From the NCBI GenBank assembly GCA_036023115.1, contig JAYKKT010000079.1, positions 8,941,001 through 9,005,000 on the forward strand: a stretch of 64,000 nt of DNA, in the 5' to 3' direction. The notes under the pieces are model-generated. The model was not told the origin of the DNA and searched no databases. It saw only the letters and a list, made by a program, of their open reading frames with translations. Shown piece by piece: positions 1-11,424 of the stretch. The position numbers and the translations under genes were made by a program. Positions within the stretch are counted from its first letter, which is position 1, and every line of letters starts with the position of its first letter. Source of the DNA: Brasenia schreberi. Taxonomy: Eukaryota; Streptophyta; Magnoliopsida; Nymphaeales; Cabombaceae.

Positions 1-1683
1 TGTTAGATGCATTAAAGACGAGGATGAAAAAATTCTAGTGGCAAATGATGATATAAGAAATAGATGGAAAAACTATTTTTATAATCTTTTTAATGAAAAT
101 AAAGATGTTAGTATTAGTTTAGGAGATTTAGCCAAGTCAGAAAAGTATATAAACCACAATTTCTACCGACGTATTCAAAAGAATGAAGTCAAAGAGGCTC
201 TTAAACATATGAAGAGTGGTAAATCGGTAGGACCAGATAATATTCCTATAGAAGTTTGGAAAATACTAGGAGAAATAGGAATCACTTGGCTCACAAGACT
301 ATTTAATGAAATATGGAAAAATCAAAAGATGCCCGAGGAATGGAGAGCAAGTACACTTATACCCGTATATAAGAACAAGGGAGACATTCAAAATTGTGCG
401 AATTATCGAGGTATCAAGTTAATGAGTCATACTATGAAATTATGGGAAAGAATTATCGAACGTAGGTTAAGACAAGTATCAAGTACAACAGAGAACCAAT
501 TTGGATTTATGCTAGGTAGATCTACTATTGAAGCGATTCACCTTTTGAGACGTCTTATGGAACATTTTAGAGCAAAAAAGAAAGACCTTCACATGATATT
601 TATTGATCTAGAAAAAGCTTATGATAGGGTACCGAGGGAGGTTCTTTGGAGAACTTTGGAAAAAAGAGGTATCCCATTGACATATATTAACCTTATAAGA
701 GACATGTATGATGGTGCAAAAACATGTGTGAGGACTCATGAAGGAACGACAGACTTCTTTGAAGTTAATATTGGGTTACATCAAGGATCAACTTTAAGTC
801 CATACTTATTTATAATGGTGATGGATGAGTTAACAAAACATATTCAAGATGAAGTACCTTGGTGTATGTTATTTGCAGATGACATTGTATTAGTGGAGGA
901 GTCTAAGGAAAAAGTTAATAGAAAATTGGAACTATGGAGAGAAACATTAGAAAACAAAGGCCTCCGACTTAGTAGAACAAAGACAAAATATATGGAATGT
1001 AAGTTTGATCATTTGGCTACTTCAGAGGACATAGAAATTAAAATTGGCACACATTGCATTCCCCAAAAGGAAAGTTTTAAATACCTAGGGTCAATTTTTC
1101 AAAGTGATGGAAGAATTGATGAAGATGTTACACATAGAATTAATGCTGGTTGGTTAAAATGGAGAGGAGCATCAGGTATTCTTTGTGATAAGAAGATACC
1201 ATTAAAATTAAAAGGTAAATATTATAGAGCAGCAGTTAGGCCTGCCATGTTTTATGGTTCTGAGTGTTGGGCACTTAATCATCAACATGTACAAAAGATG
1301 TCTGTGACAGAAATGAAGATGTTGAGATGGATGAGTGGTCATACAAGAAAAGACCGTATACATAATGAGGTTATTAGAAACAAATTAGGAGTGGCACCAA
1401 TAGAGGATAAAATGAGAGAACATCGTTTAAGATGGTTTGGACATATAGAAAGAAGATCAAAAGAAGAACCTGTAAGAAGGTTAGAAAAACTAAATTTGGA
1501 AAGTATTAAAAGAGGTAGAGGACGACCACAAAAGTGTTGGAAAGAAACAATAAAGAATGATCTAGTTTATTGGGAGTTAACTGCTAACATGGCACACGAT
1601 AGAGATCTGTGGAAACAAAGAATCCATGTAGCCGACCCCGTCTAGAATGGGAAAAGGCTTAGTTGTTGTTGTTGTTGTTGTTG
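1..1683 (+). mobile_element. RTE-clade LINE R1, 3' part, runs off left edge
   Basis: The 3' portion of a non-LTR retrotransposon. It enters already inside the coding region and ends in a (TTG)n tail at 1662-1683 after a short conserved 3' UTR, the usual 3' end of plant RTE-type LINEs. Four further copies or pieces in the window share this sequence. The tail is followed directly by an inverted piece of the same family (1684-2074), so no right-hand TSD can be read. Confidence 0.9.
2..1645 (+). CDS. RTE LINE reverse transcriptase, C-terminal part, uninterrupted
   Basis: The frame is open from base 2 to the stop at 1643-1645, about 547 codons, and clearly continues left of the window. The product would copy LINE RNA by target-primed reverse transcription. 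Visible reverse-transcriptase features are the N-terminal [13 protein letters not shown] block, the NYRGIKLM block, [12 protein letters not shown] (first catalytic aspartate), [10 protein letters not shown], and [10 protein letters not shown] with the catalytic aspartate pair encoded near 872-883. A basic C-terminal region ([10 protein letters not shown], then [12 protein letters not shown]) ends in HVADPV. Unlike the other copies here it has no stop or frameshift within view, so it is the best-preserved LINE copy. The upstream endonuclease is outside the window. Confidence 0.88.
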   Translation, partial: VRCIKDEDEKILVANDDIRNRWKNYFYNLFNENKDVSISLGDLAKSEKYINHNFYRRIQKNEVKEALKHMKSGKSVGPDNIPIEVWKILGEIGITWLTRLFNEIWKNQKMPEEWRASTLIPVYKNKGDIQNCANYRGIKLMSHTMKLWERIIERRLRQVSSTTENQFGFMLGRSTIEAIHLLRRLMEHFRAKKKDLHMIFIDLEKAYDRVPREVLWRTLEKRGIPLTYINLIRDMYDGAKTCVRTHEGTTDFFEVNIGLHQGSTLSPYLFIMVMDELTKHIQDEVPWCMLFADDIVLVEESKEKVNRKLELWRETLENKGLRLSRTKTKYMECKFDHLATSEDIEIKIGTHCIPQKESFKYLGSIFQSDGRIDEDVTHRINAGWLKWRGASGILCDKKIPLKLKGKYYRAAVRPAMFYGSECWALNHQHVQKMSVTEMKMLRWMSGHTRKDRIHNEVIRNKLGVAPIEDKMREHRLRWFGHIERRSKEEPVRRLEKLNLESIKRGRGRPQKCWKETIKNDLVYWELTANMAHDRDLWKQRIHVADPV

Positions 1684-2074
1684 TATAAATTTATAACTAA
1701 AAGTCAATGTTGGGTGGTTAAACTTTCTCGTGGAATTACCTTGCAATCAATACAATACGTTCTATCTTTTTTTACAAATAGAGTAATGAATTTGTTTTTG
1801 TGATAAGCCACTCTTATAAGTAATTAAATGTTCATCTCGTTTTTTGAAGATTATATTGACTATAAAGAGATCAAATGCCGTAGCAAAATTTAAAATCTCC
1901 CTACCTTCCTCATTTATATCCCCAAAACCAAAGTTTCCATGAATACCTTGATATCCTAATGCCTCTTTACTGACATGTTCATTTAAGTTTCCTCCTAAAC
2001 AAATCATCTCCCTTCGTGAAATCTTTTGAATCACCTTATCTAACTCTTCCCAAAAAGCTGTCTTGATACTATCT
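1684..2074 (-). pseudogene. RTE LINE endonuclease fragment, inverted
   Basis: Read on the minus strand this matches the endonuclease part of the full-length LINE at 3811-4200: an EMICLGGNLNEH block (an LGGDLNGH-like motif of AP-endonuclease domains) followed by GYQGIHGNFGFGDINEEG. It lacks the start of the endonuclease, the reverse transcriptase and any tail. It sits between the tail of R1 and the stub of copia A's 3' LTR, in the opposite orientation to R1. It is a truncated rearranged copy with no coding potential. Confidence 0.82.
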
Positions 2075-2101
2075 TAACACTCTTCTTAACACTCCCCCTT
2101 A
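2074..2101 (-). repeat. Copia A polypurine tract and 3' LTR stub
   Basis: On the minus strand a purine run (aagggggag) follows the end of the RNase H frame and is followed by tgttaagaag, the same ten bases that begin copia A's 5' LTR at 19864. Only about 18 bp of LTR remain before the inverted LINE fragment. Confidence 0.7.
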
Positions 2102-3063
2102 AGTTGGGCGAAAGATAGAAATCACACCCAACTTGCTACATAGTTTTTGCGAAAGATTTTTGTTGAGAGCTTTAGTTAACATGTTTGCACACTGATTATC
2201 TATTTTTACATGTTCAAGTTCAAATTCCTTGGAGCACACACTATCTTGTATAAAGTGACAGTCAATTTCTATATGCTTAGTTCTCTTGTGATACATAGGA
2301 TTTGATGAAATTTGAATGGTTGCTTTGCTGTCATAGTAGAGAGGAATCAGACCCTCCATAGATAGTTCGATTTTCATTAATAGAGAACAAATCCACTTTT
2401 CTTCACATATCTTAGATGCAATAGTCCTATACTCAGCTTTGGTTGTTGATCTGGCTATAACTAATTGCTTCTTACTTTTTCAAAATACGATATTACCTCC
2501 AACTAATGTCACATAACCAGAAGTTAACTTCCTATCATCTATAGATCCTGCCCAATTTATGTGTGTGTATACTTCGATTTTATTCTTACCATTGGCCATA
2601 TACAACACTTCATGTCTAGGTGTAACCTTAAGATACTTTAAAATATGATAAACAACATCCATATGATGCTTGGATGGGGATTGCATAAATCGGCTTACAA
2701 TGCTCACTGCATAGGTTATATCTGGTCGAGTAATAGTGAGGTAAATTAACTTTCCAATTATTGTTTGATATATGATCACATCCACTTTATCACTACCATC
2801 ATCCACTCTTAACTTGTGATATACATCCATTGGAGTATGTAGGGGTTTACACTCTTGAATCTTTGTATCTCGCAATAAATCCAAGGTATACTTTCTTTGA
2901 TTTAGAAAGATATTAGTACCCGAATATGCTACTTCAATATCGAGAAAATAATGCAGCTTCTCAAGATCTTTGATATCAAATATCCTATGTAATTCCTGCA
3001 TTAGTGTTTGAATTTCTTCCGAATCAACACCTGTCACAATTATATCATCAATATATACTAGCA
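2099..3063 (-). pseudogene. Copia A reverse transcriptase end and RNase H
   Basis: Minus-strand coding relic. From right to left it shows LLVYIDDIIVTG (catalytic YxDD of the polymerase), DLEKLHYFLDIEV, YQTIIGKLIYLTITRPDI, NWAGSIDDRKLTSGYV (RNase H start), then YYDSKATIQISSNPMYHKRTKHIEIDCHF and NQCANMLTKAL. These are the standard C-terminal blocks of copia polyproteins. A stop or frameshift near 2480 splits it. On the right it is cut by LINE R3 just upstream of the YIDD motif; the missing bases resume at 6376. Confidence 0.88.
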
Positions 3064-3085
3064 GTATCGTTAGTTTCTCACCTTT
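3064..3085 (+). repeat. Left TSD of LINE R3
   Basis: A 22-bp sequence (starting gtatcgttag, ending ctcaccttt) is repeated exactly at 6354-6375 on the other side of the LINE. Its first base could instead belong to the TTG tail of the element. Confidence 0.85.
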
Positions 3086-3479
3086 AACTCCGCCCATGTA
3101 AGGATCACACTTGCATTGCCGGTCCCAAGCCCGGATAAAGGAGGAGCGTTGTGTTAGGCTTCCGACTGCTAACATAAAACTTTATCGGATTTTTATAACA
3201 TGGATTAAAAAAATTATGAGCATTGCTTTGGGGCGTCCCCGCCTAACAACGTGCAGCAGAGCCCGAATGTAGTAAGAAGGAAGCAAGGGCCACTACATTT
3301 TTCCCCAAATGTAGTGAATCAATTGCAGAGAGGGTTCCCATATCATGGACGGGTGTAGGTAAAGAAGTTAGTCCCGCTACATTGTCACCCGAATGTAGTG
3401 AAAAATTTTCAGAGAGGGTCTCCCCATTTTGATTATGGACGGATGCGGGGGGTAAGGAAGCTAGTCCTAGATAATAAGA

Positions 3480-4250
3480 TTCGTATTGGTTTTGGAATAT
3501 CGGAACATTATCCGGTAAGCTAATGGAGGTGGTAGATACTATGATTCGGAGAAAGATTCATATTCTATGTTTACAAGAGACAAAATGGATTGGAGAAAAA
3601 GCAAAGGAGATAGAGGATAAAGGCTGTAAATTATGGTATTGAGGTAAAGAAGAGGCTCAAAACGGAGATGGTGTTATCATAAATAAAGATTTAAAGGAGA
3701 GTGTAGTAGACATAGAACGATATGGTGACCAAATCATGACGTTGAAATTAGTGTTAGGAACAAAGGTTTTGAATATAGTTTGTGCTTACACACCCCAAGT
3801 AGGACTAAAAAATAGTATAAAGACAGTTTTTTGGGAAGAGTTAGATAAGGTGTTTCAAAAGATTCCACAAAGGGAGATGATTTGTTTAGGAGGAGATTTA
3901 AATGGACATATCGGTAAAGAGGCATTAGGATATCAAGGGATTCATGAAAACTTTGGTTTTGGGGATATAAACGAGGAAGGTAGGGGATTTTAAATTTTGC
4001 TATGGCATTTGATCTCTTTATAGTCAATACAATCTTCAAAAAACGTGATGAACATTTAATTACTAATAAGAGTGGCTTATCACAAACATAAATTGATTAC
4101 TTTATTTGTAGAAAAAAAGATAGAGTGTGTTGTAAAGATTGTAAGGTAATTCCAGGAGAAAGCTTAACCACCCAACATCGACTTTTAGTTATGGATTTAC
4201 AAATAAAAAAGTGGACAAAGAAGAAAAGAGTGCATTGAGCTATTCGGACT
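3480..4250 (+). pseudogene. LINE R3 AP-endonuclease domain
   Basis: The translation shows ILCLQETKWIGEK (the catalytic glutamate block of AP-type endonucleases), a VCAYTPQVG block, then EMICLGGDLNGHIGKEALG and FGFGDINEEGR. In an active element this domain nicks genomic DNA to prime reverse transcription. An early stop near 3641 and another at 3991 break the frame; the longest open piece is 3736-3993. The inverted fragment at 1684-2074 corresponds to 3811-4200 of this copy. Confidence 0.85.
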
Positions 4251-4689
4251 AAATGATGGAACCTCAAAAGCGAGAAAGAAGATATATTTAAACAGAAAGT
4301 CCTTCAAGGAGATGTTTGGAATTATGTTGGCACACCCTGTGATATGTGGAATAATATGGCTATGCATATATTAGGAAAGTGACAAAAGATGTGTTAGGGG
4401 TATCTAAGGGAGGTGTACCGGCACAAAAAGAAGCTTGGTGGTGGAGTGAAGTAGTACAAAATAAAATCAAGGCAAAGAGGGCATGTTAAAAATTACATTA
4501 TTCTAAGAAAACTAGTGAAACTTTATAAGCTTATAAGAAAGCAAAGAAGGAAGCGAAAAAAACCGTTAGTGAAGCAAAACCTAAGATTTGGGAGGACTTA
4601 TATAAAAAAACTCAACTGAAAAGAGGGTGAAAGAGATATTTTTAGGATAGCTAGGGCTAGAGATAAGAAAACTAAAGATCTTAATTATG

Positions 4690-6330
4690 TTAGATACATA
4701 AAAGACGAGGATGAAAAAATTCTAGTGGCAAATGATGATATAAGAAATAGATGGAAAAACTATTTTTATAATCTTTTTAATGAAAATAAAGATGTTAGTA
4801 TTAGTTTAGGAGATTTAGCTAAGTAAGAAAAGTGTATAAACCACAATTTCTACCGACGTATTCAAAAGATTGAAGTCAAAGAGGCTCTTAAACATATGAA
4901 GGGTGGTAAATCAGTAGGACCAAACAATATTCCTATAGAAGTTTGGAAAATACTAGGAGAAACAGGAATCACTTGGCTCACAAGACTATTTAATGAAATA
5001 TGGAAAAACCAAAAGATGCCAAGGAATGGAGAGCAAGTACACTTATACCCATATATAACAAGGGAGACATTCAAAATTGTGCGAATTATCGAGGTATCAA
5101 GTTAATGAGCTATACTATGAAATTGTGAGAAAGAATTATCGAACGTAGGTTAAGACAAGTATCAAGTAAAACAGAGAACCAATTTGGATTCATGACAGGC
5201 AAATCTACTATTGAAGATTTTCACCTTTTGAGCCGTCTTATGGAAAATTTTAGAGCAAAAAAGAAAGACCTTCACATGATATTTATTGATTTAGAAAAAG
5301 CTTATGATAGAGTACCGAGGGAGGTTTTTTAGAGAACTTTGGAAAAAAGAGGTATCCCATTGACATATATTAACCTTATAAGAGACATGTATGATGGTGC
5401 AAAAACATGTATGAGGATTCATGAAGGAACGACAGACTTATTTGAAGTTAATATTGGGTTACATCAAGGATAACTTTAAGTCCATACTTATTTATAACGG
5501 TGATTGATGAGTTAACAAAATATATTCAAGATGAAGTACCTTGGTGTATGTTATTTGCAGATGACATTGTATTAGTGGAGGAGTCTAAGGAAAAAGTTAA
5601 TAGAAAATTGGAATTATGGAGAGAAACATTAGAAAGCAAAGGCCTCTGACTTAGTAGAACAAAGACAGAATATATGGAATGTAAGTTTGATCATTTGGTT
5701 ACTTCAGAGGACATAAAAATTAAAATTGGCACACATTGCATTCCCCAAAAGGAAAGTTTTAAATACCTAGGGTCAATTTTTCAGAGTGATAGGAAGAATT
5801 GATGGAGATGTTACACATAGAATTAATGCTGGTTGGTTAAAATGAAGAGAAGCATCAAGTATTCTTTGTGATAAGAAGATACCATTAAAATTAAAAGGTA
5901 AATATTATAGAGCAACAATTAGGCCTGCCATGATTTATGGTTTTGAGTGTTGGTCAGTTAATCATCAACATGTACAAAAGATGTCTGTGACAGAAATGAA
6001 GATGTTGAGATGGATGAGTGGTCATACAAGAAAAGACCGTATACATAATGAGGTTATTAGAAACAAATTAAGAGTGACACTAATAGAGGATAAAATGAGA
6101 GAACATCGTTTAAGATGGTTTGGACATATAGAAAGAAGATCAAAAGAAGAACTTGTAAGAAGGTTAGAAAAACAAAATTTGGAAAGTATTAAAAGAGGTA
6201 AAGGACGACCACAAAAGTGTTGGAAAGAAACGATAAAGAATGATCTAGCTTATTGGGAGTTAACTGCTAACATGGCACACGATAGGGATATGTGGAAACA
6301 AAGAATCCATGTAGCTGACCCCGTCTGGTA
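4690..6330 (+). pseudogene. LINE R3 reverse transcriptase and C-terminal region
   Basis: Homologous along its length to the uninterrupted copy at 2-1645. The N-terminal [13 protein letters not shown] block, [21 protein letters not shown] (near 5557-5590) and the [22 protein letters not shown] tail are recognisable. Stop codons (for example TAA near 4827 and TAG near 5330) and small indels split it. The longest open part is the C-terminus from 5930, whose frame runs through the tail into copia A sequence. Confidence 0.88.
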
Positions 6331-6353
6331 TGGGAAAAGGCTTAGTAGTTGTT

Positions 6354-6375
6354 GTATCGTTAGTTTCTCACCTTT
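6354..6375 (+). repeat. Right TSD of LINE R3
   Basis: Exact second copy of the 22-bp sequence at 3064-3085. Confidence 0.85.
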
Positions 6376-6588
6376 CTTAAGAAACAATGGATGATCGCAT
6401 ACACTCCTTTTATATCCCAAGTTGATGTACTAAACTTTTCAAACGAAGCTCTAGTGAACTGTTTTAGTCCGTAAATTACCTTTTTTAATCAACATACCTT
6501 TTTTGTTTGCATTGATTGTAATTTTTATTGAATAGCCTTAATCCAATATTCATGGTGTGAAACTTTAGCAAAATCTTTAGGTACTTGA
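6376..6588 (-). pseudogene. Copia A reverse transcriptase, middle fragment
   Basis: On the minus strand this carries the block before YIDD: YGLKQFTRASFEKFS, then YKRSVCDHPLFL, which joins to the KGEKLTILLVYIDD segment left of LINE R3. Further upstream it reads PKDFAKVSHHEYWIKAIQ, the usual start of the copia reverse-transcriptase domain. Stops occur just after that block and there is a 1-nt shift before YKRS. Its right end is the cttga TSD of copia B. Confidence 0.82.
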
Positions 6589-6897
6589 TGTTGGAGCTTT
6601 TAGAAGTGGACGACATTTAACACTATTATTCCTATCTTTCTTATTTTAATTAAATATTTTTTAACTTTTAAAGGTAGCTTTAAACAAGCCTTATTAATGA
6701 CAATTAGGTAAATTAATCTCTCTATATACCTTATTTAAAGGGTGAAAACCCTAGCTGTTGTAATCTTGTTTGAAGGAAGACAAATAATAAGAAAGAGCAG
6801 GTGGCGGCAACACTCAGTCTGTCGACTACACCACAACCCTCTTATCGTACTCTTTTGATTATGTAATTTGAGTTTATTCCATCTTATCTAATGCATA
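6589..6897 (+). repeat. Copia B 5' LTR
   Basis: A 309-bp LTR starting tgttgg and ending atgcata, where the canonical final CA has decayed to TA. It matches the 3' LTR with many point differences, so the insertion is old. It includes a conserved block with aaccctagctg and agagcaggtgg. Confidence 0.88.
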
Positions 6898-6909
6898 TCG
6901 TATCAAAGC
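6898..6909 (+). other. Copia B primer-binding site
   Basis: The sequence tcgtatcaaagc directly after the LTR is a decayed form of tggtatcagagc, the complement of the initiator tRNA-Met 3' end used by plant copia elements. Confidence 0.75.
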
Positions 6910-7382
6910 TATATTGAAAGAAATAACGGTGATTGGTGAAGACGTTTAAGGATCTGCACTGGTAAACTGTTGATAGACAATCGTCATCAACAATTTGTGA
7001 CAAGTTGACATTTCTCTCGTGACTTTGTGTAGATCTGCATCTTCATAAACATCCGATGATTTGGGCACTATTTAACATTCTGTTAAGTATTGATTCAGTT
7101 TTAATTCAGTCTTGACCAGTGTTGTTCGACGCGTATCGTATCGTGTATCATTTTGCTCTACGATACGAGCGTATCGTACTTTAATATTAAAAAATAGATA
7201 AAATATAAAAAAATCAGAAAAAATTATTAAAAATCAGAAAATAATTAGAAAAAATTTATAAAAATATGGTAATTGCAAAGAATTCATATAATACAAAATT
7301 TGGTACATATTGATGATTTGATCATTCACCATTAAACAATTGAATTTTTTTTACATATTTTGAAGCAAAAAATGAAATATAT

Positions 7383-7601
7383 TTACATATTGTAATCAAG
7401 ATCATCAACTAAATAATCTTCATCTTCTTCTTGCTGAAGATCCTCATCACCACCTCCTACTTCAAAGTCAAAATCTTCATCTCCTTGATAATGTTGTTGC
7501 GCTCCTTCCAAATTAATACATTTAATGTCTTCTTTAGTTAGGAGGGAATTTTCTTCGCTATCTTCTATAATCCAATCTTCTAATATATCAAAATTATCCA
7601 A
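7383..7601 (-). pseudogene. hAT1 transposase, acidic C-terminal tail
   Basis: A minus-strand open segment of 72 codons. It starts with EDWIIEDSEENSLLTKEDI and ends in a run of Asp and Glu, resembling the acidic tails of BED/DUF659 hAT transposases. A diverged copy of the same tail is at 15060-15355 (hAT2). It is separated from the dimerisation domain by about 140 bp that may include an intron. Confidence 0.65.
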
Positions 7602-7734
7602 ACTTGTTGAATCAAATTGGCTTTATTCTCTATTTGCCTTTTTTAGTTGCCTACAAGAAAGAAAGATAAGTAATTAGTAAATAATATTAACAATTGAAGT
7701 CAAACAATATATTGAATTGAATCTTTAAGTACTA

Positions 7735-8270
7735 ACTAATACAAGATTACCTTTTGCGAAGCCGCATGTTACAACGAATGAAAACTAAGTCATTAAGCCA
7801 CTTATGTTCCAACATGTTGCGATTTTTTGTATGAACGTGTTCAAAGACACTCCAATTCCTTTCACAACCCGTTGCATTAAAGGTTTGACTCATAATTCTT
7901 ACTACAAAATCTCTAAGGTTTGGGAAATCACTTTCAAACTTATTTCACCAAACATGTGTAGAAAAAGGCAAGCATTAAAGACTTAATCCACAATAATATA
8001 AGATGTAAGAAACTTAAATACAAAGATAAACAATTTACCTAGGTGCATATTAGTGCGGTTGCGAATTGCTACAGGTAAACCCATTAAGTTAAGATCATTA
8101 TCATAGATCTCTATCTCTCGATGTATAACATCTGCTCTGCTCTCATCAGGGACTAATCTATCTATACAATCAATGATGCCTCGATTAACCTCACCATCCC
8201 TTTTGTAGCTTGCTGAGTACCTGAATGTTGGGTTTAGATAATATGCTGCTGCATGAATAGGCTGATGCAA
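7735..8270 (-). pseudogene. hAT1 transposase, C-terminal and dimerisation region
   Basis: From right to left on the minus strand: HAAAYYLNPTFRYS (the A-x-x-LNP motif of plant hAT transposases), a segment ending at NRTNMHLG, a probable intron of about 65 bp starting with GT, then DFPNLRDFVVRIMSQ followed by TGCERNWSVFEHVHTK, the hallmark of the hAT family dimerisation domain. A TGG-TGA pair interrupts the frame just after the presumed intron. Confidence 0.8.
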
Positions 8271-8555
8271 TTGATTGTTCTATCTATTATCTATAATTTT
8301 CCACACGGGCACATAATCTCTCTTTTTTCCACTAACATTATTTCTAATAGCTTCTTTTGCCCTATCTATGACTTTATAAAGGTAGCCCACAGATGGTTTC
8401 TCCTAACTATCAGCCAATCTCAAAACTTTTACTAAAGGACATGTAATCCTCAACAGTCTAACACATGCATTCCAAAATGTATTCCTGAAGATTGTCTTTG
8501 AAATCTTATTTAACTTTCTGTTTCTTCTATTTTGAGGTAACTCAGCAAATTATTG

Positions 8556-9326
8556 TCACTCATCTGAGAAGAACATTCTCTTCAAGGCTTGCTTCTGTCT
8601 CACAATACTCTGGACAAATAAGAAATTAGTTGCAAACCGAGTTGCAGTTATACGAAGAAGCTCTGCACCATTTGTATATCTCCTCATCATACACAATACA
8701 AAAGCATGGTTGTAGATAAATTTGGTGATATCTTGGCAACACTTAGTTGTTGCCTTTATCTCATCCATCTCACCAATATCTTCAAGGATGAGATCTAAAC
8801 AATGGGTTGCGCATGGTGTCCAATAGAAAGTCCCATAAGTATCTGCTAACTCCCCAATTTCTTTATAGTTAACTGAATTATTTATAATCAATTGGACTAC
8901 ATTCTCTAGCCCAACCTCGCATATCACCTTATCAAACTCTTGCCTTAAGATCTCTGCAGTGTGCCTTTCCTCTGACATGTCTAGAGATTTAAAAAACATA
9001 AGTCCTTTAAGACAATAGAAAAGAAAGTTTAGCAAGGTCCTTCCTCGCCAATCTGTCCATCCGTCTGCTATGATAGTGCATCCTGTCTCCTTACATGACT
9101 CTCTCAAAGTTGAACAATATTCTTGCACTTCAATGATGGTCTTATCTAAGATCTTTCCTCTCAACTTTTGATAAGAGGGCATCTTGTATCTTGGGTCAAT
9201 ATTAGCAATTGCATATGCCATTGCTTGAAAATAAAAACTATTTGCTGCATTAAATGGAATGCATGCATCATAAAACCATCTGCCCACTACAAGGTCTGCC
9301 TGATCATGCAGTTGTTCTGAAGTCAT
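8556..9326 (-). pseudogene. hAT1 transposase, DUF659 core
   Basis: An open 256-codon minus-strand segment: RWFYDACIPFNAANS, then ADGWTDWRGRTLLNF (conserved DUF659 block), INNSVNYKEIGELADTY, FYWTPCATHCLDLILEDIG and ATRFATNFLFVQSIVRQK. This is the core of BED/DUF659 hAT transposases. Stops separate it from the C-terminal part between 8270 and 8555, and it is preceded by a Ser/Asp-rich linker at 9330-9620. Confidence 0.85.
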
Positions 9327-9619
9327 AGTATGACGAATTCCAGGTTGAGCACCAGGTATAGTGGTAGGAGGAAAAAATGAATGTATGCTAGAATCAACTC
9401 TTCCTCTACTCCTTGAGCTTCCTCTTCTACCACTTCCACTTGCAAAATCTTCAGCAATCCTTTTTACCCTGTTTGGTGGCCGAGAACTACTACTACCAAT
9501 CTTCGTTCAGGCATATGAAGGAATACTATCAGTGAATCCAATAGCATCATCATCTTCCTCAAACATCTCTAAATCATCATATTGTTGTCTCCTCTCTTAT
9601 ATACTCTTAATCATCTGAA

Positions 9620-9850
9620 GACATTGTCATTTAATGCCTTCCGACAAACTTCTAACTTTGCCTGTACAAAACTTCTTTCCTAGTTCCTACTAGGTGGTGT
9701 TTCAATCATGAAATTCAACCACTAACCACCTTCTTACAAAACAAACATAATCTGGAACCCTTAACTGGTATACCCTACTACCATGCCGGATCATCACATC
9801 GAGAATGGGAGTCTCTAACACCCCTTCCTGTCATCTCAATTGAGCACTTT
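9620..9850 (-). pseudogene. hAT1 transposase, BED zinc finger relic
   Basis: The minus strand reads, with several stops, DPAW, GIPVKGS, LCLFCKKVVSG, ISxLKHHLVGT, matching the Cys-Cys-His layout of the N-terminal BED finger of plant hAT transposases. DPAW is followed by two stop codons, so this domain is dead even though the DUF659 segment remains open. Confidence 0.65.
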
Positions 9851-10150
9851 AATTCAATTAAAAACCTGAAAATAAAAACACTTCATTAGTCACCAATCTT
9901 CACATAACACTCAAATAGAGTGTCTCCCACTTCATGAATGCAATAAAAATCATATCCACACACTTAATACTTCATATTTTGTCAATCAAAAAAAGAAAAT
10001 TGCAAATAACACAAAAAACAAATAAATATAAAGAAAAAAATTCAGAAAAACACTTAAAATATACCACAATCTGAGTTAGGAGGCTTGTACGGACACCGTA
10101 GAGCACTTTTTTGGGAGCCTTGAACACCAGGGAGGAGGAGAACCACCTAT

Positions 10151-10960
10151 GGAAAGAAGGATGAAAGAGAAACTGCAATCAGCCATATATGGTAATGATA
10201 AAAAACTGGAACCATTTCAAATTATAAGTATTCGGCTAGAAGGAAAAAATTATAAGGAATGGGTAAGATCAATTGAACTTGTCTTACATTCTTGAGGAAA
10301 ACTATCTATTATTAAATAAAATCACTCAACCAGATGAAGATAGTGTAGAGTTTGAGAAATGGTCAAAGGATGATGCCTTGGTAAGTTCGTGTCTCCATCA
10401 ATCGATGAATCCTTCTATTAGCAAAACATTTATGTATATGAAGTCAGCAGAAGAAATTTGGAATGCAGTTGAGGATGCATATTTGAGACAAAGGAATATT
10501 GCTAAAGAATATGTGATAATAGAGAGAATTAGAAAATATCGGCAAGGAACCTATGGAGAACTACGGGAACTGTGGAATGAACAAAGATATATTGTAGAAA
10601 ATAAGTGCAACCACTGTGTAAAGGAGGGAACAAGAGATGGTGAAATTCGAAAAGTATTTGATCTACTCTGGGGAATCTCATCTGAATATGAATCAATTAA
10701 GCTGAATATCCTAAGTAAAGAAGAACTGCCATCACTAGGAACAATTTATTCTCTCTTATTAAGAGAAGAAGATAAAAAAACTTTAGAGAAAAGAGAACAG
10801 ATACAAGCCGAGAAATCTGCATTCGCTGGTAGAGGTCAAATAAATTATCAGAGAGGAAGATATTCTGTCAAAGGCTGAGGAAGAGGAATATTTCACAATT
10901 ATGAAGATAAGAATAAGCTAGAGTGTATTCATTATGGGAAAAGGAGATACAGACGGAACA
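10151..10960 (+). pseudogene. Copia B gag
   Basis: Capsid gene relic. From ATG 10151 the frame reads LEGKNYKEWVRSIELVLHS before a stop; a frameshift moves it to the open segment 10273-10878, with DEDSVEFEKWSKDDALVSS, AEEIWNAVEDAYLRQ, NIAKEYVIIERIRKYRQG, FDLLWGISSEYESIK and LGTIYSLLLREEDK. These are standard UBN2/Retrotran_gag blocks. A decayed zinc-knuckle remnant follows near 10920-10970, missing its first cysteines. Confidence 0.85.
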
Positions 10961-11058
10961 TTGCTGTAAAATTATTAAAAAACTTATAATATAAAGACTA
11001 TGGCAGCCATGTGGCTTCTACTTCATAAAAAAGAACTGAACTAAATCCTATTGATGAA

Positions 11059-11424
11059 ATGATAGAGTTGAAGAAGCAACTTGCAAAAATTGAAACACGA
11101 CTGCTCGATCAACCTTCAACATCTACTTCAAAGACTCAATTAAGTTCTTCGACTTCCTACAGTATCAGTGGTAACTTCTCTTGTAAAAATTCCACATGTT
11201 CAAATTATTGGGTAATTGACTCTAGGGCTACCGATCATATGGTAGGAGATAAATCTAACTTCATAAAATATGAAGTTACTCCAACACCTTAGTACGTAAA
11301 GGTGGCCAACAATTCCTTGATTCCAATAGAAGGAAAGGGTGTAATTCAAGGGAAAAATCTTAAACTTAATTTTGTGATATATATATTCCTAATTTTCTTG
11401 TGAATCTACTTTCAATAAGTTTCT
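11059..11424 (+). pseudogene. Copia B protease region
   Basis: The segment reads NYWVIDSRATDHMVGDKSNF; the usual DSGATDHM active-site motif has Gly changed to Arg, which should abolish activity. After a stop at 11290 the trace continues with a VANNSLIPIEGKGVIQ-like block and NFLVNLLSISFLV, the end of the protease/pre-integrase boundary. At about 11425 it changes abruptly to the middle of an integrase core. Confidence 0.8.

Larger units (their letters stand above)
3086..6353 (+). mobile_element. RTE LINE R3, essentially full length (3.27 kb)
   Basis: A non-LTR retrotransposon with a non-coding 5' region (3086-3480), endonuclease, reverse transcriptase, conserved 3' UTR and a short TTG tail, bounded by a 22-bp direct repeat. 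It lies opposite to copia A and splits that element's reverse transcriptase just before the YIDD motif. Length is typical of plant RTE elements. Stops and frameshifts throughout mean it is dead. Confidence 0.9.
7117..10100 (-). mobile_element. hAT transposon 1, inside copia B leader
   Basis: The left end begins cagtgttgttcgacg, typical of hAT terminal inverted repeats, followed by subterminal gtatcgta motifs. A minus-strand transposase fills the interior. I could not find the matching right terminus or an 8-bp TSD, so the right limit (about 10100, before copia B's gag start at 10151) is only approximate. Confidence 0.7.

Noticed and set aside
1..2074. 5' inversion of LINE R1 by twin priming
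   Set aside because: The inverted piece lies after the 3' tail, whereas twin priming puts it before the forward segment.
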